From JBFWMG01 sp050251715 (GTDB lineage Bacteria; Desulfobacterota; Desulfovibrionia; Desulfovibrionales; Desulfovibrionaceae): a DNA stretch of 64,000 nt. A model generated the notes under the pieces. The model saw nothing but the letters and a program-made list of their open reading frames with translations. It was not told where the DNA came from and searched no databases. Positions 40,407 through 48,600 of the stretch are shown here, piece after piece. The stretch lies in assembly GCA_050251715.1 (NCBI GenBank), contig JBFWMG010000001.1, positions 186,001 through 250,000 of the forward strand. The letters run 5' to 3'. Position numbers and translations under genes: made by a program. Position 1 is the first letter of the stretch. Every line of letters starts with the position of its first letter.

Positions 40407-40584
40407 CAGGCTGCTGACAAACCTCCAACTATCGCTGCTGTCCTTATCCCTAAGCCTCGGGGACTCGGCATAAGGGCTAAGGCGCTTCGTTGCTGCAAAA
40501 AGCGCAGACCCTCACGTATGTCTAACTACGTTTCGGGTCAGCGCTTTTTTTGCGCCTCGTACCTGACGATTTCTCAACAGCCTG
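40407..40584. repeat. 178-bp palindromic MITE-like element
   Basis: Ends CAGGCTGCTGACAAA (40407-40421) and TTTCTCAACAGCCTG (40570-40584) are inverted repeats matching at 13 of 15 positions. The interior contains a long imperfect hairpin with AAAAAGCGC and GCGCTTTTTT arms and GACCC/GGGTC and CGTA/TACG inner stems. CAGGCTGTTGA-type ends are common on Desulfovibrio-type insertion sequences and small derivatives. No transposase is encoded. It is related in design to 6784-6911. Confidence 0.65.
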
Positions 40585-40611
40585 CCAAAGTGGACTTTGT
40601 CAACAATCTGT

Positions 40612-40648
40612 ACGCAAGAAGGGCGGCTTGGGCCGCCCTTCTTGCGTT
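40612..40648 (+). terminator. Terminator hairpin, copy 2 (direct repeat of copy 1)
   Basis: An exact repeat of the 37 bp at 40370-40406 in the same orientation, here ending in four T. Together the two copies bracket the palindromic element and 27 bp of extra sequence. Confidence 0.8.
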
Positions 40649-40710
40649 TTGGTTGATGCCGCGCGCCTGTGCGGCGCGGCAATCGCCTTAGTCCTGACGC
40701 CTGGGCACTG

Positions 40711-40810
40711 GCGCATGGTAGCATTGAAACAATGCGGGGATTTGAAATAATGAAGCATTATTTCAATAAATTACATATGAGCATCCAATCTTTTTCAAAG
40801 GTAAGATGCC
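40711..40810 (+). repeat. Roughly 100-bp inverted repeat, left copy
   Basis: It contains GCATTGAAACAATGC (small palindrome) and a long palindrome TTGAAATAATG/CATTATTTCAA, then an AT-rich tail to TTTTTCAAAG and GATGC. Its reverse complement, with about 13 mismatches per 100 bp, is at 45581-45679. The two copies face each other around the double-cubane reductase and kinase genes. Each copy can fold into several hairpins. Confidence 0.9.
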
Positions 40811-40875
40811 CTAAACGGTCCCATGGCTTTTCCCCGCAAGACGTCCGGATGAGGGACGTGAACGGGGGGTGAGCA

Positions 40876-41637
40876 CTATGCGTTGCGCAGGGCGTGGAGC
40901 GCCGCGCCGTGCGCGCCCACCATGTCCGGGTTGTCGGGTACGATGGGGGCTTGCCCCAGCGCTTCGGCAACAAGTTTGACCATGCATGGATTGTGGGCCA
41001 CGCCGCCCGCAAACACGACCGGGTGCACCAGGCCGACGCGGCGCAGCATGTTGACCGTGCGCTTGACGATGGAGGCGTGCAGGCCCAGGGCGATGTCGTG
41101 GGGGCGGTGCCCCCGCGCCATGAGCGAGGTGGCCTCGGTTTCCGCGAACACGGTGCACATGGAGTTGATGGGCAACGGTTCCTTGCCCAGCAGCGCGTAG
41201 GCGCCAAAGGCCTCTATGGGGATCTGGAACACGTTGGCCACGTGTTCCAGAAACTTGCCCGTTCCCGCCGCGCAGCGGTCGTTCATCTCGAACTTGAGCA
41301 CCTTGCCGTGGGACAGGCTGATGGCCTTGGTGTCCTGGCCGCCGATGTCGAGCACGGTACGCGCCTCGGGCGCGACCGCGTGCACGCCCAGGCCATAGGC
41401 CTTTATCTCGGTGATGGTTTCCACCTCGGGCCAGCCGTTTCCGGCCACGGCCTGGGCCACGAGCGAACGCCCGTAGCCCGTGGCCGTAAGCCTGGATATG
41501 GGCAAGCCAGCCAGCGCCTTGCGGATCTGCGCCAGCGGATCGAAGGTGGTGGGAAGCCGCGTCATATGCGCGGGCTGGCCGCCATCGAGGCAGACCACCT
41601 CGATGGAGCGCGAGCCGATGTCTATGCCGGCGATCAT
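40876..41637 (-). CDS. ATP-dependent activator of a 2-hydroxyacyl-CoA-dehydratase-type reductase (YjiL/DCCP-reductase family)
   Basis: A 253-residue ASKHA-fold ATPase. It has the phosphate-1 motif GIDIGSRSIEVV, the phosphate-2 motif VLDIGGQDTKAISL, two Cys that hold a subunit-bridging [4Fe-4S] cluster (NDRCAAGTGKFL and NSMCTVFAETE) and the adenosine motif VVFAGGVAHN. Homodimers use ATP to push low-potential electrons into a partner dehydratase or reductase. The partner gene lies 13 bp upstream in the same operon. It is of usual activator length. Confidence 0.93.
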   Translation of the reverse strand: MIAGIDIGSRSIEVVCLDGGQPAHMTRLPTTFDPLAQIRKALAGLPISRLTATGYGRSLVAQAVAGNGWPEVETITEIKAYGLGVHAVAPEARTVLDIGGQDTKAISLSHGKVLKFEMNDRCAAGTGKFLEHVANVFQIPIEAFGAYALLGKEPLPINSMCTVFAETEATSLMARGHRPHDIALGLHASIVKRTVNMLRRVGLVHPVVFAGGVAHNPCMVKLVAEALGQAPIVPDNPDMVGAHGAALHALRNA

Positions 41638-41650
41638 TGTCGTGCCTTGC

Positions 41651-42934
41651 CTATTTCACCATTTCCACAAAGGCTTCCACGCGGGTCTTGAGCTGTTCGA
41701 TGTCTTCCATGGAGTAGTCGGTCTCGATGGCCAGGGAGGGGATGGCCTCCTTGTCCAGCCGCGCGCCCACCTTGATGGCCTCGTGGCCGTAAGGCTGGCA
41801 GAACATGAGCGAATACTGGATCACGCCGTCGGCCTTCAGGTCTTTGGCCATGGCGGTGATGTTGTCCATGCGCTCGGTGTTGGGGGTGAAGCAGGCGCAG
41901 TCGATCTTGAGGTAGCGGTCCGTCAGGGCGTCGATCATGGCGTCCATGCTGCCCAGGGTCGCGGCGGATTCATCCACCACGTCGCGGGTGTTGCGGGTGC
42001 CGATGCACGATTCCTCGCCCACGATGATGGCGCCGGAGCTTTCAATCACGTACGGCAGCTTCCAGTTGGGCACGGCCATGGGGCAGCCGGAGAGCATGAG
42101 GCGCGGGGTGTCCTTGGGGGCCACGCCCTCGCCCTTGGCGATGCGCTCTTCCATCTGGTCGCACAGGGCGTTGATGGACGCGGTGAAGCGGACGGGGTCG
42201 TCGTAGAAGCTGACCTGGTTGATGAGCAGGGCGTCGCGGCCCGAGATGGGCGCGGGGTTGGCCGTGCGCAGGGCGGAGAGGCGTTGCAGGGCGCGGCGGC
42301 GGGCGTTGACGGTCTTGATGGCGGCGCCCAGGCGTTCGGGGGTGATGGTCACGCCGGTGAGTTGTTCCACGGCGTCCTTGTAGCGCAGGATTTCGGCCTT
42401 CCACAGGGCGCGGTCCGAGGCGTTTTTCTGCTGCGGCACTTCCATGACGTACATGGGCGCGTGGCTGGCAAAGGCCTCGTAGGCCTTCTTTTTGCCATCG
42501 CAGGTCGTTTCGCCCACGATGAGGTCGCAGGATTCGGTGTACGGGCACAGGTGGGCGAGCTTGAAGCCGATGAAGGATTTGATGAGCGCGCAGGTGTTGC
42601 GCGGGACGAGCTTTTCGGCCTGCTCGGTGCCCGCGTCGGCTCCGGCGCACAGGCCCACCTGCACGGCGTCGGCGGCCAGGGTGATTTCCTCGGGCACGAA
42701 CACGCAGAAGGTGCCGATGATCTTGCGTCCCTGGGCCTTGGCGTCCTGCAGTTCCTTGATGCGCAGGCCATGCACTTCGGACAGCACGAAGTCGAGGTAC
42801 TCCATGCCCTGGAGGCGGCCTTGCTGGGACATGTAGATGTCACCGTAGAATTTGCCGAGCACGGCGAGCAGGCCGTCGTGTGCGGTCAGGTCAAGATCGA
42901 GTTTTTCCCACATGTCACGGTACGCGTCGCTCAT
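41651..42934 (-). CDS. Double-cubane-cluster-type anaerobic reductase (YjiM/HgdB-like)
   Basis: A 427-residue protein of the 2-hydroxyacyl-CoA dehydratase D-subunit superfamily. Cys residues suited to Fe-S ligation occur in CPYTESCD, SGCPMAVP, EESCIGTR, IDCACFTPN and MFCQPYGHE. A single large subunit plus the one activator is the layout of the double-cubane-cluster proteins (E. coli YjiM/YjiL; the Carboxydothermus pair reduces acetylene in vitro). A true dehydratase would need a second alpha subunit, absent here. The natural substrate is unknown. The operon has a promoter with a palindrome over its -10 and is divergent from a PocR-domain kinase. Confidence 0.9.
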   Translation of the reverse strand: MSDAYRDMWEKLDLDLTAHDGLLAVLGKFYGDIYMSQQGRLQGMEYLDFVLSEVHGLRIKELQDAKAQGRKIIGTFCVFVPEEITLAADAVQVGLCAGADAGTEQAEKLVPRNTCALIKSFIGFKLAHLCPYTESCDLIVGETTCDGKKKAYEAFASHAPMYVMEVPQQKNASDRALWKAEILRYKDAVEQLTGVTITPERLGAAIKTVNARRRALQRLSALRTANPAPISGRDALLINQVSFYDDPVRFTASINALCDQMEERIAKGEGVAPKDTPRLMLSGCPMAVPNWKLPYVIESSGAIIVGEESCIGTRNTRDVVDESAATLGSMDAMIDALTDRYLKIDCACFTPNTERMDNITAMAKDLKADGVIQYSLMFCQPYGHEAIKVGARLDKEAIPSLAIETDYSMEDIEQLKTRVEAFVEMVK

Positions 42935-42966
42935 GGTTCCTCCTGAGGGCTGGATGTTGGGTTACA

Positions 42967-42999
42967 CCCGGTTAGACCGGGAACGGCGTGAAGAGTCAA
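42967..42999 (-). promoter_or_regulatory. Promoter and operator-like palindrome of the double-cubane operon
   Basis: Read leftward: TTGACT at 42999-42994, a 17-bp spacer and TCTAAC at 42976-42971. A perfect 6-bp inverted repeat CCCGGT/ACCGGG (42967-42972 and 42976-42981) covers the -10 box. It lies about 40 bp ahead of the reductase ATG, which has AGGAGGAACC. The rest of the 303-bp divergent gap to 43237 shows no other clear site. Confidence 0.5.
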
Positions 43000-43237
43000 A
43001 TTGGTAATGCGTATGCCATCTGGTTGTATGCATTTGAGTTCGTGATGCGAACGATGGGTCAGGCATACAGGGCGGGGTGGTTGGGCCGGGGCGCGCGAAC
43101 CCGCCCTGACGACCCTGTCAGCGGAAGGGGAAATGCCTGTGCCTCGCCGCATGCGGGGGCTCCGGGCCTCCGTTCCGGAGAGCGGGTAGCCCCTTTTCAG
43201 CGGTTGTTGATAGTAATTACGAAAGGGATGGGGTACG

Positions 43238-43303
43238 ATGGCGCCAAATGGTCAAACCGGCGGCGCGGACGGCGCGGCAAAGATGATGGAACGCGACGTA
43301 TGA
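43238..43303 (+). CDS. Possible 21-aa leader peptide coupled to the kinase gene
   Basis: ATG 43238, preceded by GAAAGGGATGGGG, opens a 21-codon frame (APNGQTGGADGAAKMMERDV after Met). Its TGA overlaps the ATG of the kinase (ATGA at 43300-43303). This looks like translational coupling by a leader frame. It could be chance, since the composition is ordinary. Confidence 0.35.
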   Translation: MAPNGQTGGADGAAKMMERDV

Positions 43304-45552
43304 AGCATGAAGGCAAGGCGCGCAAAACGATGGGGGCCGCGACGGAAACCCCGCAACGAGGCCTTTTGACGGACGAGCGGTTCACCAAACTGCTGTATGC
43401 GCACGCCATCGACCCCATCCTGATCGCCGACCGCGCCACCGGCGTCATCATTGACTGCAACGCCACTGCCGAGGCGTATTTCGGCTATCCCCGCGAGCAA
43501 CTGGTCGGCATGGACCACCGGCAACTCCATGCGCCGGAAGACATTGTGGACGGCCAGTCCATCAGCTTTGGCGCGCACCGGGTCGATCCTTCCCGCCAGT
43601 TGGAGGCCCGTCTGAAAACCGCCACGGGCGAGATCCGCTTCGCCTCGATCAAGGCCACGGGTTTCGAATTTGACGGGAAAGAGTGCATGATGGGTGTGTT
43701 TCGGGACATCACGGACATCAAGATGACCGAGGATGCCCTGAACAAGAGGCTCATCGCCCTGACCATGCCCCTGGAGGAACAGGACGGCGTGGAGTTTGAA
43801 GACCTGTTCGATCTGGAGGATATCCAGAATCTTCAGGACGCCTTTTGCGAAGCCACCCGTGTGGCGGCCATCATCACCCACCCCGATGGTTCCCCCATAA
43901 CCAGGCCCAGCCATTTCTGCCGGTTCTGCACGCTCATCAGAGCCACCTGCAAGGGCAAGGGAAACTGCTACCTGTCGGACTCGGTCATTGGCAGGAAGAA
44001 TCCGATCGGCCCCGTGGTGCAGCAATGCCTGAGCGGCGGGTTGTGGGATGCGGGGGCGACCATCACCGTGGGCGGGCGGCACATCGCCAGTTGGCTCATC
44101 GGCCAGGTGCGGGACGAGGCCCAGACCGACGGCATGATGGCGGCCTATGCCCGATCCCTGGGTATGGACGAACAACTCTTGCTCGATGCGTTTCATGACG
44201 TGCCGGCCATGTCCAAGGGTGACTTCGAACGCATCGCGCAGTTCCTTTTTTCGCTCGCGGGCAAGCTGTCGTCCATTGCCTATCAAAACGTCATGCAGGC
44301 GCGCTCCATCGTGGAGATGAAAAAGGTCCGTGAGGAACTGCTCACGTCCGTGCATTATTTGAATGACACGAAATCGCTGCTTGCCGCCGTCCTGGAACAG
44401 TCCCCCATCCCCATGCTGTTCGTGGACGCCAAGACCGGGGTTGTCCAGGTCGTCAACCCGGCGTGCCGGGACATTCTTGGCGCCGAGGCGGACGCCCCGC
44501 TGGAGGGGGAAAACATCCGCACGCTGCGCAGGACATGGAAACTCCTTTCCATGGCGGGACAACCGTTCGCGGCGGAAGAGATGCCCCTGTACATGGCGCT
44601 CCAAGGGAAAAGGATCTCGGACCGTGAGGTCCGGATCATCCGGCGGGACGGAACGGAGCGCATTGCCCTGCTGAACGGCGTTCCCATCTTCAACGACGCG
44701 AATGACCTGATTGCCGGACTGGTGGTGTTGCAGGACATCACCTCCCTGCGCAAGGCCGAAGAGGTCATGGTGCAGACGGAGAAGATGATGTCCATAGGCG
44801 GTGTGGCGGCGGGCATGGCGCATGAGATCAACAATCCCCTGGGCATCATCCTGGCCTCCGTGCAGAACGCCGAACGCAGGGTGTCGTCGGAGTTGCAGAA
44901 AAACAGGATCGTTGCCCAGGAATTGGGCGTTGATCTGGAAAAGGTCCGTGCCTATCTGGAACAGCGTGGCGTGGTCAGCTATCTGGATGGGATCGGGGAG
45001 GCGGCGCAACGGGCGGCCAAGATCGTCAAGAGCATGCTGGATTTCAGCCGCCTCAGCGAATCCGTGCGTGCGCCGCACAATGTCAATGCGTTGCTGGATA
45101 CGGTCATTGACTTGGCGCAAACCGATTACGATCTGAAAAAAAATTATGATTTTAGGCAAATAGATATAGTCAGAAAGTATGCCGGCAACCTGCCGGAGAT
45201 CATGATCACCAAGACCGAAATCGAGCAGGTGTTTCTCAACCTCGTAAAAAACGCGGCCTATGCCATGACCGGCAAGGCATACGGCGCTGACAAGCCGCGT
45301 ATCGTGCTGCGCACGGCCCTTGTGGACAACGCCATCGTGATAGAGGTGGAGGACAATGGTCCGGGCATGGATGAAGGGGTCAGAAAGCGCATCTTCGAGC
45401 CGTTTTACACCACCAAGACGCCAGGGCAGGGCACGGGCCTTGGATTGTCCATCTCCTATTTCATCATCACCCAGAATCACAAGGGCTCATTCACCGTTGC
45501 GTCCGTCCTGGGGCAGGGCACCACGTTCACTCTGACGCTGCCGCTGTCGTAG
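43300..45552 (+). CDS. PAS-PocR-PAS sensor histidine kinase
   Basis: A 750-residue soluble kinase. The first PAS domain spans about residues 25-140 (DPILIADRATGVIIDCNATA). A PocR ligand-binding domain follows at about 165-335, with a Cys cluster in FCRFCTLIRATCKGKGNCY. A second PAS domain lies at about 365-480. HisKA has phospho-acceptor His508 in GMAHEINNPLG, and the HATPase domain has NLVKNAAYAM, EDNGPGMDEG and GTGLGLSISYF. PocR domains sense small hydrocarbon derivatives such as 1,3-propanediol, and this Cys-rich variant may hold metal or heme. It is divergent from the double-cubane reductase operon, so it may sense that enzyme's substrate. The response regulator is not adjacent. The start codon is chosen by the ATGA overlap. 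Confidence 0.9.
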   Translation: MKHEGKARKTMGAATETPQRGLLTDERFTKLLYAHAIDPILIADRATGVIIDCNATAEAYFGYPREQLVGMDHRQLHAPEDIVDGQSISFGAHRVDPSRQLEARLKTATGEIRFASIKATGFEFDGKECMMGVFRDITDIKMTEDALNKRLIALTMPLEEQDGVEFEDLFDLEDIQNLQDAFCEATRVAAIITHPDGSPITRPSHFCRFCTLIRATCKGKGNCYLSDSVIGRKNPIGPVVQQCLSGGLWDAGATITVGGRHIASWLIGQVRDEAQTDGMMAAYARSLGMDEQLLLDAFHDVPAMSKGDFERIAQFLFSLAGKLSSIAYQNVMQARSIVEMKKVREELLTSVHYLNDTKSLLAAVLEQSPIPMLFVDAKTGVVQVVNPACRDILGAEADAPLEGENIRTLRRTWKLLSMAGQPFAAEEMPLYMALQGKRISDREVRIIRRDGTERIALLNGVPIFNDANDLIAGLVVLQDITSLRKAEEVMVQTEKMMSIGGVAAGMAHEINNPLGIILASVQNAERRVSSELQKNRIVAQELGVDLEKVRAYLEQRGVVSYLDGIGEAAQRAAKIVKSMLDFSRLSESVRAPHNVNALLDTVIDLAQTDYDLKKNYDFRQIDIVRKYAGNLPEIMITKTEIEQVFLNLVKNAAYAMTGKAYGADKPRIVLRTALVDNAIVIEVEDNGPGMDEGVRKRIFEPFYTTKTPGQGTGLGLSISYFIITQNHKGSFTVASVLGQGTTFTLTLPLS

Positions 45553-45580
45553 CCGTCGGCCCCCCGGGTTGGGGGCTGGA

Positions 45581-45679
45581 GCATCGTAACTTTGAAAAAG
45601 ATGAGATGCTCTTATGCATTTTCTTGAAATAATGCTTCATTATTTCAAATCCTCGCATTGTTTCAATGCGAAAATGCGC
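45581..45679 (-). repeat. Roughly 100-bp inverted repeat, right copy
   Basis: The reverse-complement partner of 40711-40810, with the same palindromes (TTGAAATAATG/CATTATTTCAA and GCATTG/CAATGC). It starts 28 bp after the kinase stop and its last base is the last base of the AsmA-like gene's stop codon. It could therefore also end both transcripts as a hairpin cluster. Confidence 0.9.
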
Positions 45680-48600
45680 TAGGGCGCGGGGGACTGCGGC
45701 TCGCCGTCCGGCAGCTGGATGACGCGCTCCATGAGCTTGAAGGGCGTGGTGATGACGCCCTTGATGAGATCGAACACCGAGGTGCCCACCCGGCCCACGG
45801 TGTCCGTGATGATCTGCCCGCCGCGCATGGTCACGTGCGGGTCGCTGAACGTGCCGTGGAAGCGGATGGGGAAGGTGGGCAGGCCGGTCATCTGCATGAG
45901 CAGCGTGTAGTCGAACTCCTTGCTCACAAGGCTTGCGTTGCCCGAGCCCTTTGCCGCCACGAGCAGTCCTTGCAGATCGAAATCATCGTTGGTGATGGTG
46001 CCGTTGCGCAGGGTGAAGGTGCCGGTGGCGCTACGGAATTGCGTGCGGGGCGAGTTCTGGGGGGCGGCTTGCTCGTCGGCGTCTCCGCCTGTTTGCGCGC
46101 TTGTCTGCGGCGCGGACGAGGACGTGGGGCCGCCCTTGCCGAATACCTTGTAGTACCCGTCCGTAATGGTCAGCGAGGCGTCGCCGGAAAGCGAGGCCGC
46201 ATGCTCGCCCCACGACAACCCCTGGCTGGCCAGTGTCCAGGCCACATCCCCCGTACCGCCCACCAGATCCTCGCTGTCGAAGAAGTGCCGCATGGAGGGC
46301 TCCACCTGGAATCCGGCGGCGTGCAGGGAGCTGCGGCAGGCCAGCGTCTTGTCGGCAAAGAGGTGGATCTCGCCGCTCACGGCGCCGTCGTAGTGCGACG
46401 CGTTCAAGGGGCGCACCGCGATGTCGCCGTCCCGCGCCGCCACCGTGGCGTCCACGTTTTCATAATCCAGGTGGAAGAGGGTGAGCTTGTCGAGTTGCAG
46501 GCGGCCCGTCAGCCGCAGGTTGCGCAGCGGTTCGATGTCCCACGGCTGGGCCAGGGGGCGTCCGTCCGGCCCCACGGCAAGTTGACTGGGCCAGGGCATG
46601 CTGCCCGCGCCGGTGGGGCTGGTTTTGGGCGGCAGATAGTTGTCCGCGTTGAGGGAAGTGCCTGACATGCGCACCGTCCAGGCGGGCGCGGCAAAATCGC
46701 GCATGGCCACGGAACCCCGGAATTTCGACCGGTCCACATCCAAAAGGATGTCGTTGATGCGCAGGGAGGTCGCATCCATGTCGATCATGGCGTGGAAAGC
46801 CCCCTGTTGCAGGGCGGACGCGGCCGCCATGTCGGGCAGGGAGACGCCCATGGCGCGCAGCACGGCGCGTGGGACAAAGGACGGCACGGCGATCGATGCC
46901 TGGACGTTGGGAGTGCCGGGCAGACCGGTGAGACGCGCGCTGCCGCGCGCCAGGGCGCCGAATGCCCGCAGCGTGGTGTCGTCCAGGTCGAGCGTCCCTT
47001 CCGCCGCCGCATAGGTGGGGTGCGTTTGGATTTCGATGTCCATGGGCAGGGCGCGCGGTCCCTGGAGGGTGTTGGCGGCGATGCCCAGAAGCGAGGACGG
47101 CCCCTGGTAACGGAGACGGGCAATGCCCTTGTCCACGTTGAGAAGCGACAAGCCCACGGCATCGATGGTTGTCTGTCCTTGCAGCGAGACGGCCAGGGAG
47201 GGCGGTGGCACGTCCTGGCCCGCGCTCGGCCCGGAGGAAAGCTGCGCGTCGGGCCGGGACAGGGAGAGCGTGCAGAGGGCCGCATAGGGCACGGGCAGGG
47301 CCGCGCCGGTGGACAGGGCGGGCCGCGCCGCGTCTTTGCCCTGCGATGGCCCGGAGGGCGGCGCGCCGCGTAGCGCCACGTGCACGGCGGCGTTGGTAAA
47401 GGCGAACAGGGCCGGGTCAGGGGTGGTGGCCGCCGGGGATGCCGCCGTGGCGTTTCCCGTGAGATCGCGTACCGGGACGTCCAGTTCGGCAAGCGCGAGA
47501 TTGGCTTGCAGCGAAAGATGGGGAGCCAGTTCGGCCATTGTCGCGCCGCTGGCGGCCAGGCTTATGTCGCCGGTGGCGCGGCCCGTGGCATGTCGCAGCC
47601 AGCCGGGCGGCAGGGTGAACGGTGCGGTGCGGGCCAGCCGCGCCACATTGGCCCTGCGCAAGGCGCATTTGGCCTTGGCGTCCGTTGCGCCGTCGTCACG
47701 CCAGCGCAACGAGGCCGTGGCCGCCACGCGGCCTGTCTGGGCCTGGACTTCGGCCTCCATTCTGGTCGGGCCGGATCCTGGGCGGGTGTCTTGCCGCAGG
47801 GTGAACAAAACCGTGTCGGCAAACGCGCCCTTGGCGGTGGCGGGCGATGCGGCGTGGGCGTCGATGGCCAGGATTCCCGTCTCTCCCTGGCCCTGGTGGA
47901 GCAGGTCGAGCCGCGTCTTTTCAAGTGACAAGGCCGGAGAGGCCACCTGCGCGGCGGCGAGCGTGGCGTTGACCGCCAGGCCGCCCAACGCGGCACGGAT
48001 GCCGTCGGGATGCAGCCATGGCGGCAGCAGCACGGTCTCGGGGCGTGCGTTGGCCGATGGGGCCGTTGGGGCGGAGGGAGCGAGGGCTGCGGCGGGGGGC
48101 AGCATGGGGCCAAGGTCGCACCGGGTCGCGTTGCCCCGCACCTGGAGCAACGGGGTGCGGAAAAAGGCATCGGCCTGGGGCGTGTCGCGCCACAGGATCA
48201 GGGACAGATCGTCCACAACGGGTGTGCCCGCGCGCGTCAGGGTTTGTGCGGACAGGTCGGCCTCCAGGTGGTGGCCGCCCCCGTTGGCCCGGTGGCCGAG
48301 ACGCACCCGCGCGTCCTTTGCCGTAAACGTCCGTCCCGTGGCCCGTGCCACGGACAGGGTCGCGTTCACGTCCAGCGTGTCGAGCCAGCCTTCCACCTCC
48401 TGGGGCATGAGCCAGGCAAGCGGAGAGCCGGGGGCTGTGGCCGCGTCCGGCTGGGGCGGGGCAAGCAGGTCGCAGTCAAGAAACGGGGTGGCGGCCGTCA
48501 CATGCAGCACCGGGGCGCTGAAATCGAGCACCGCCGCGTTGCCCGTCACGGGCGCGGCCAGTACCTCGGGCGCTGTGGCCTCGACCTTGTCCAGCCGCAG

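Noticed and set aside
40386..40691. A 101-codon frame through the palindromic element and terminator hairpins
   Set aside because: It is translated from repeat and hairpin sequence and has no start signal; its apparent repeats are the duplicated hairpin.
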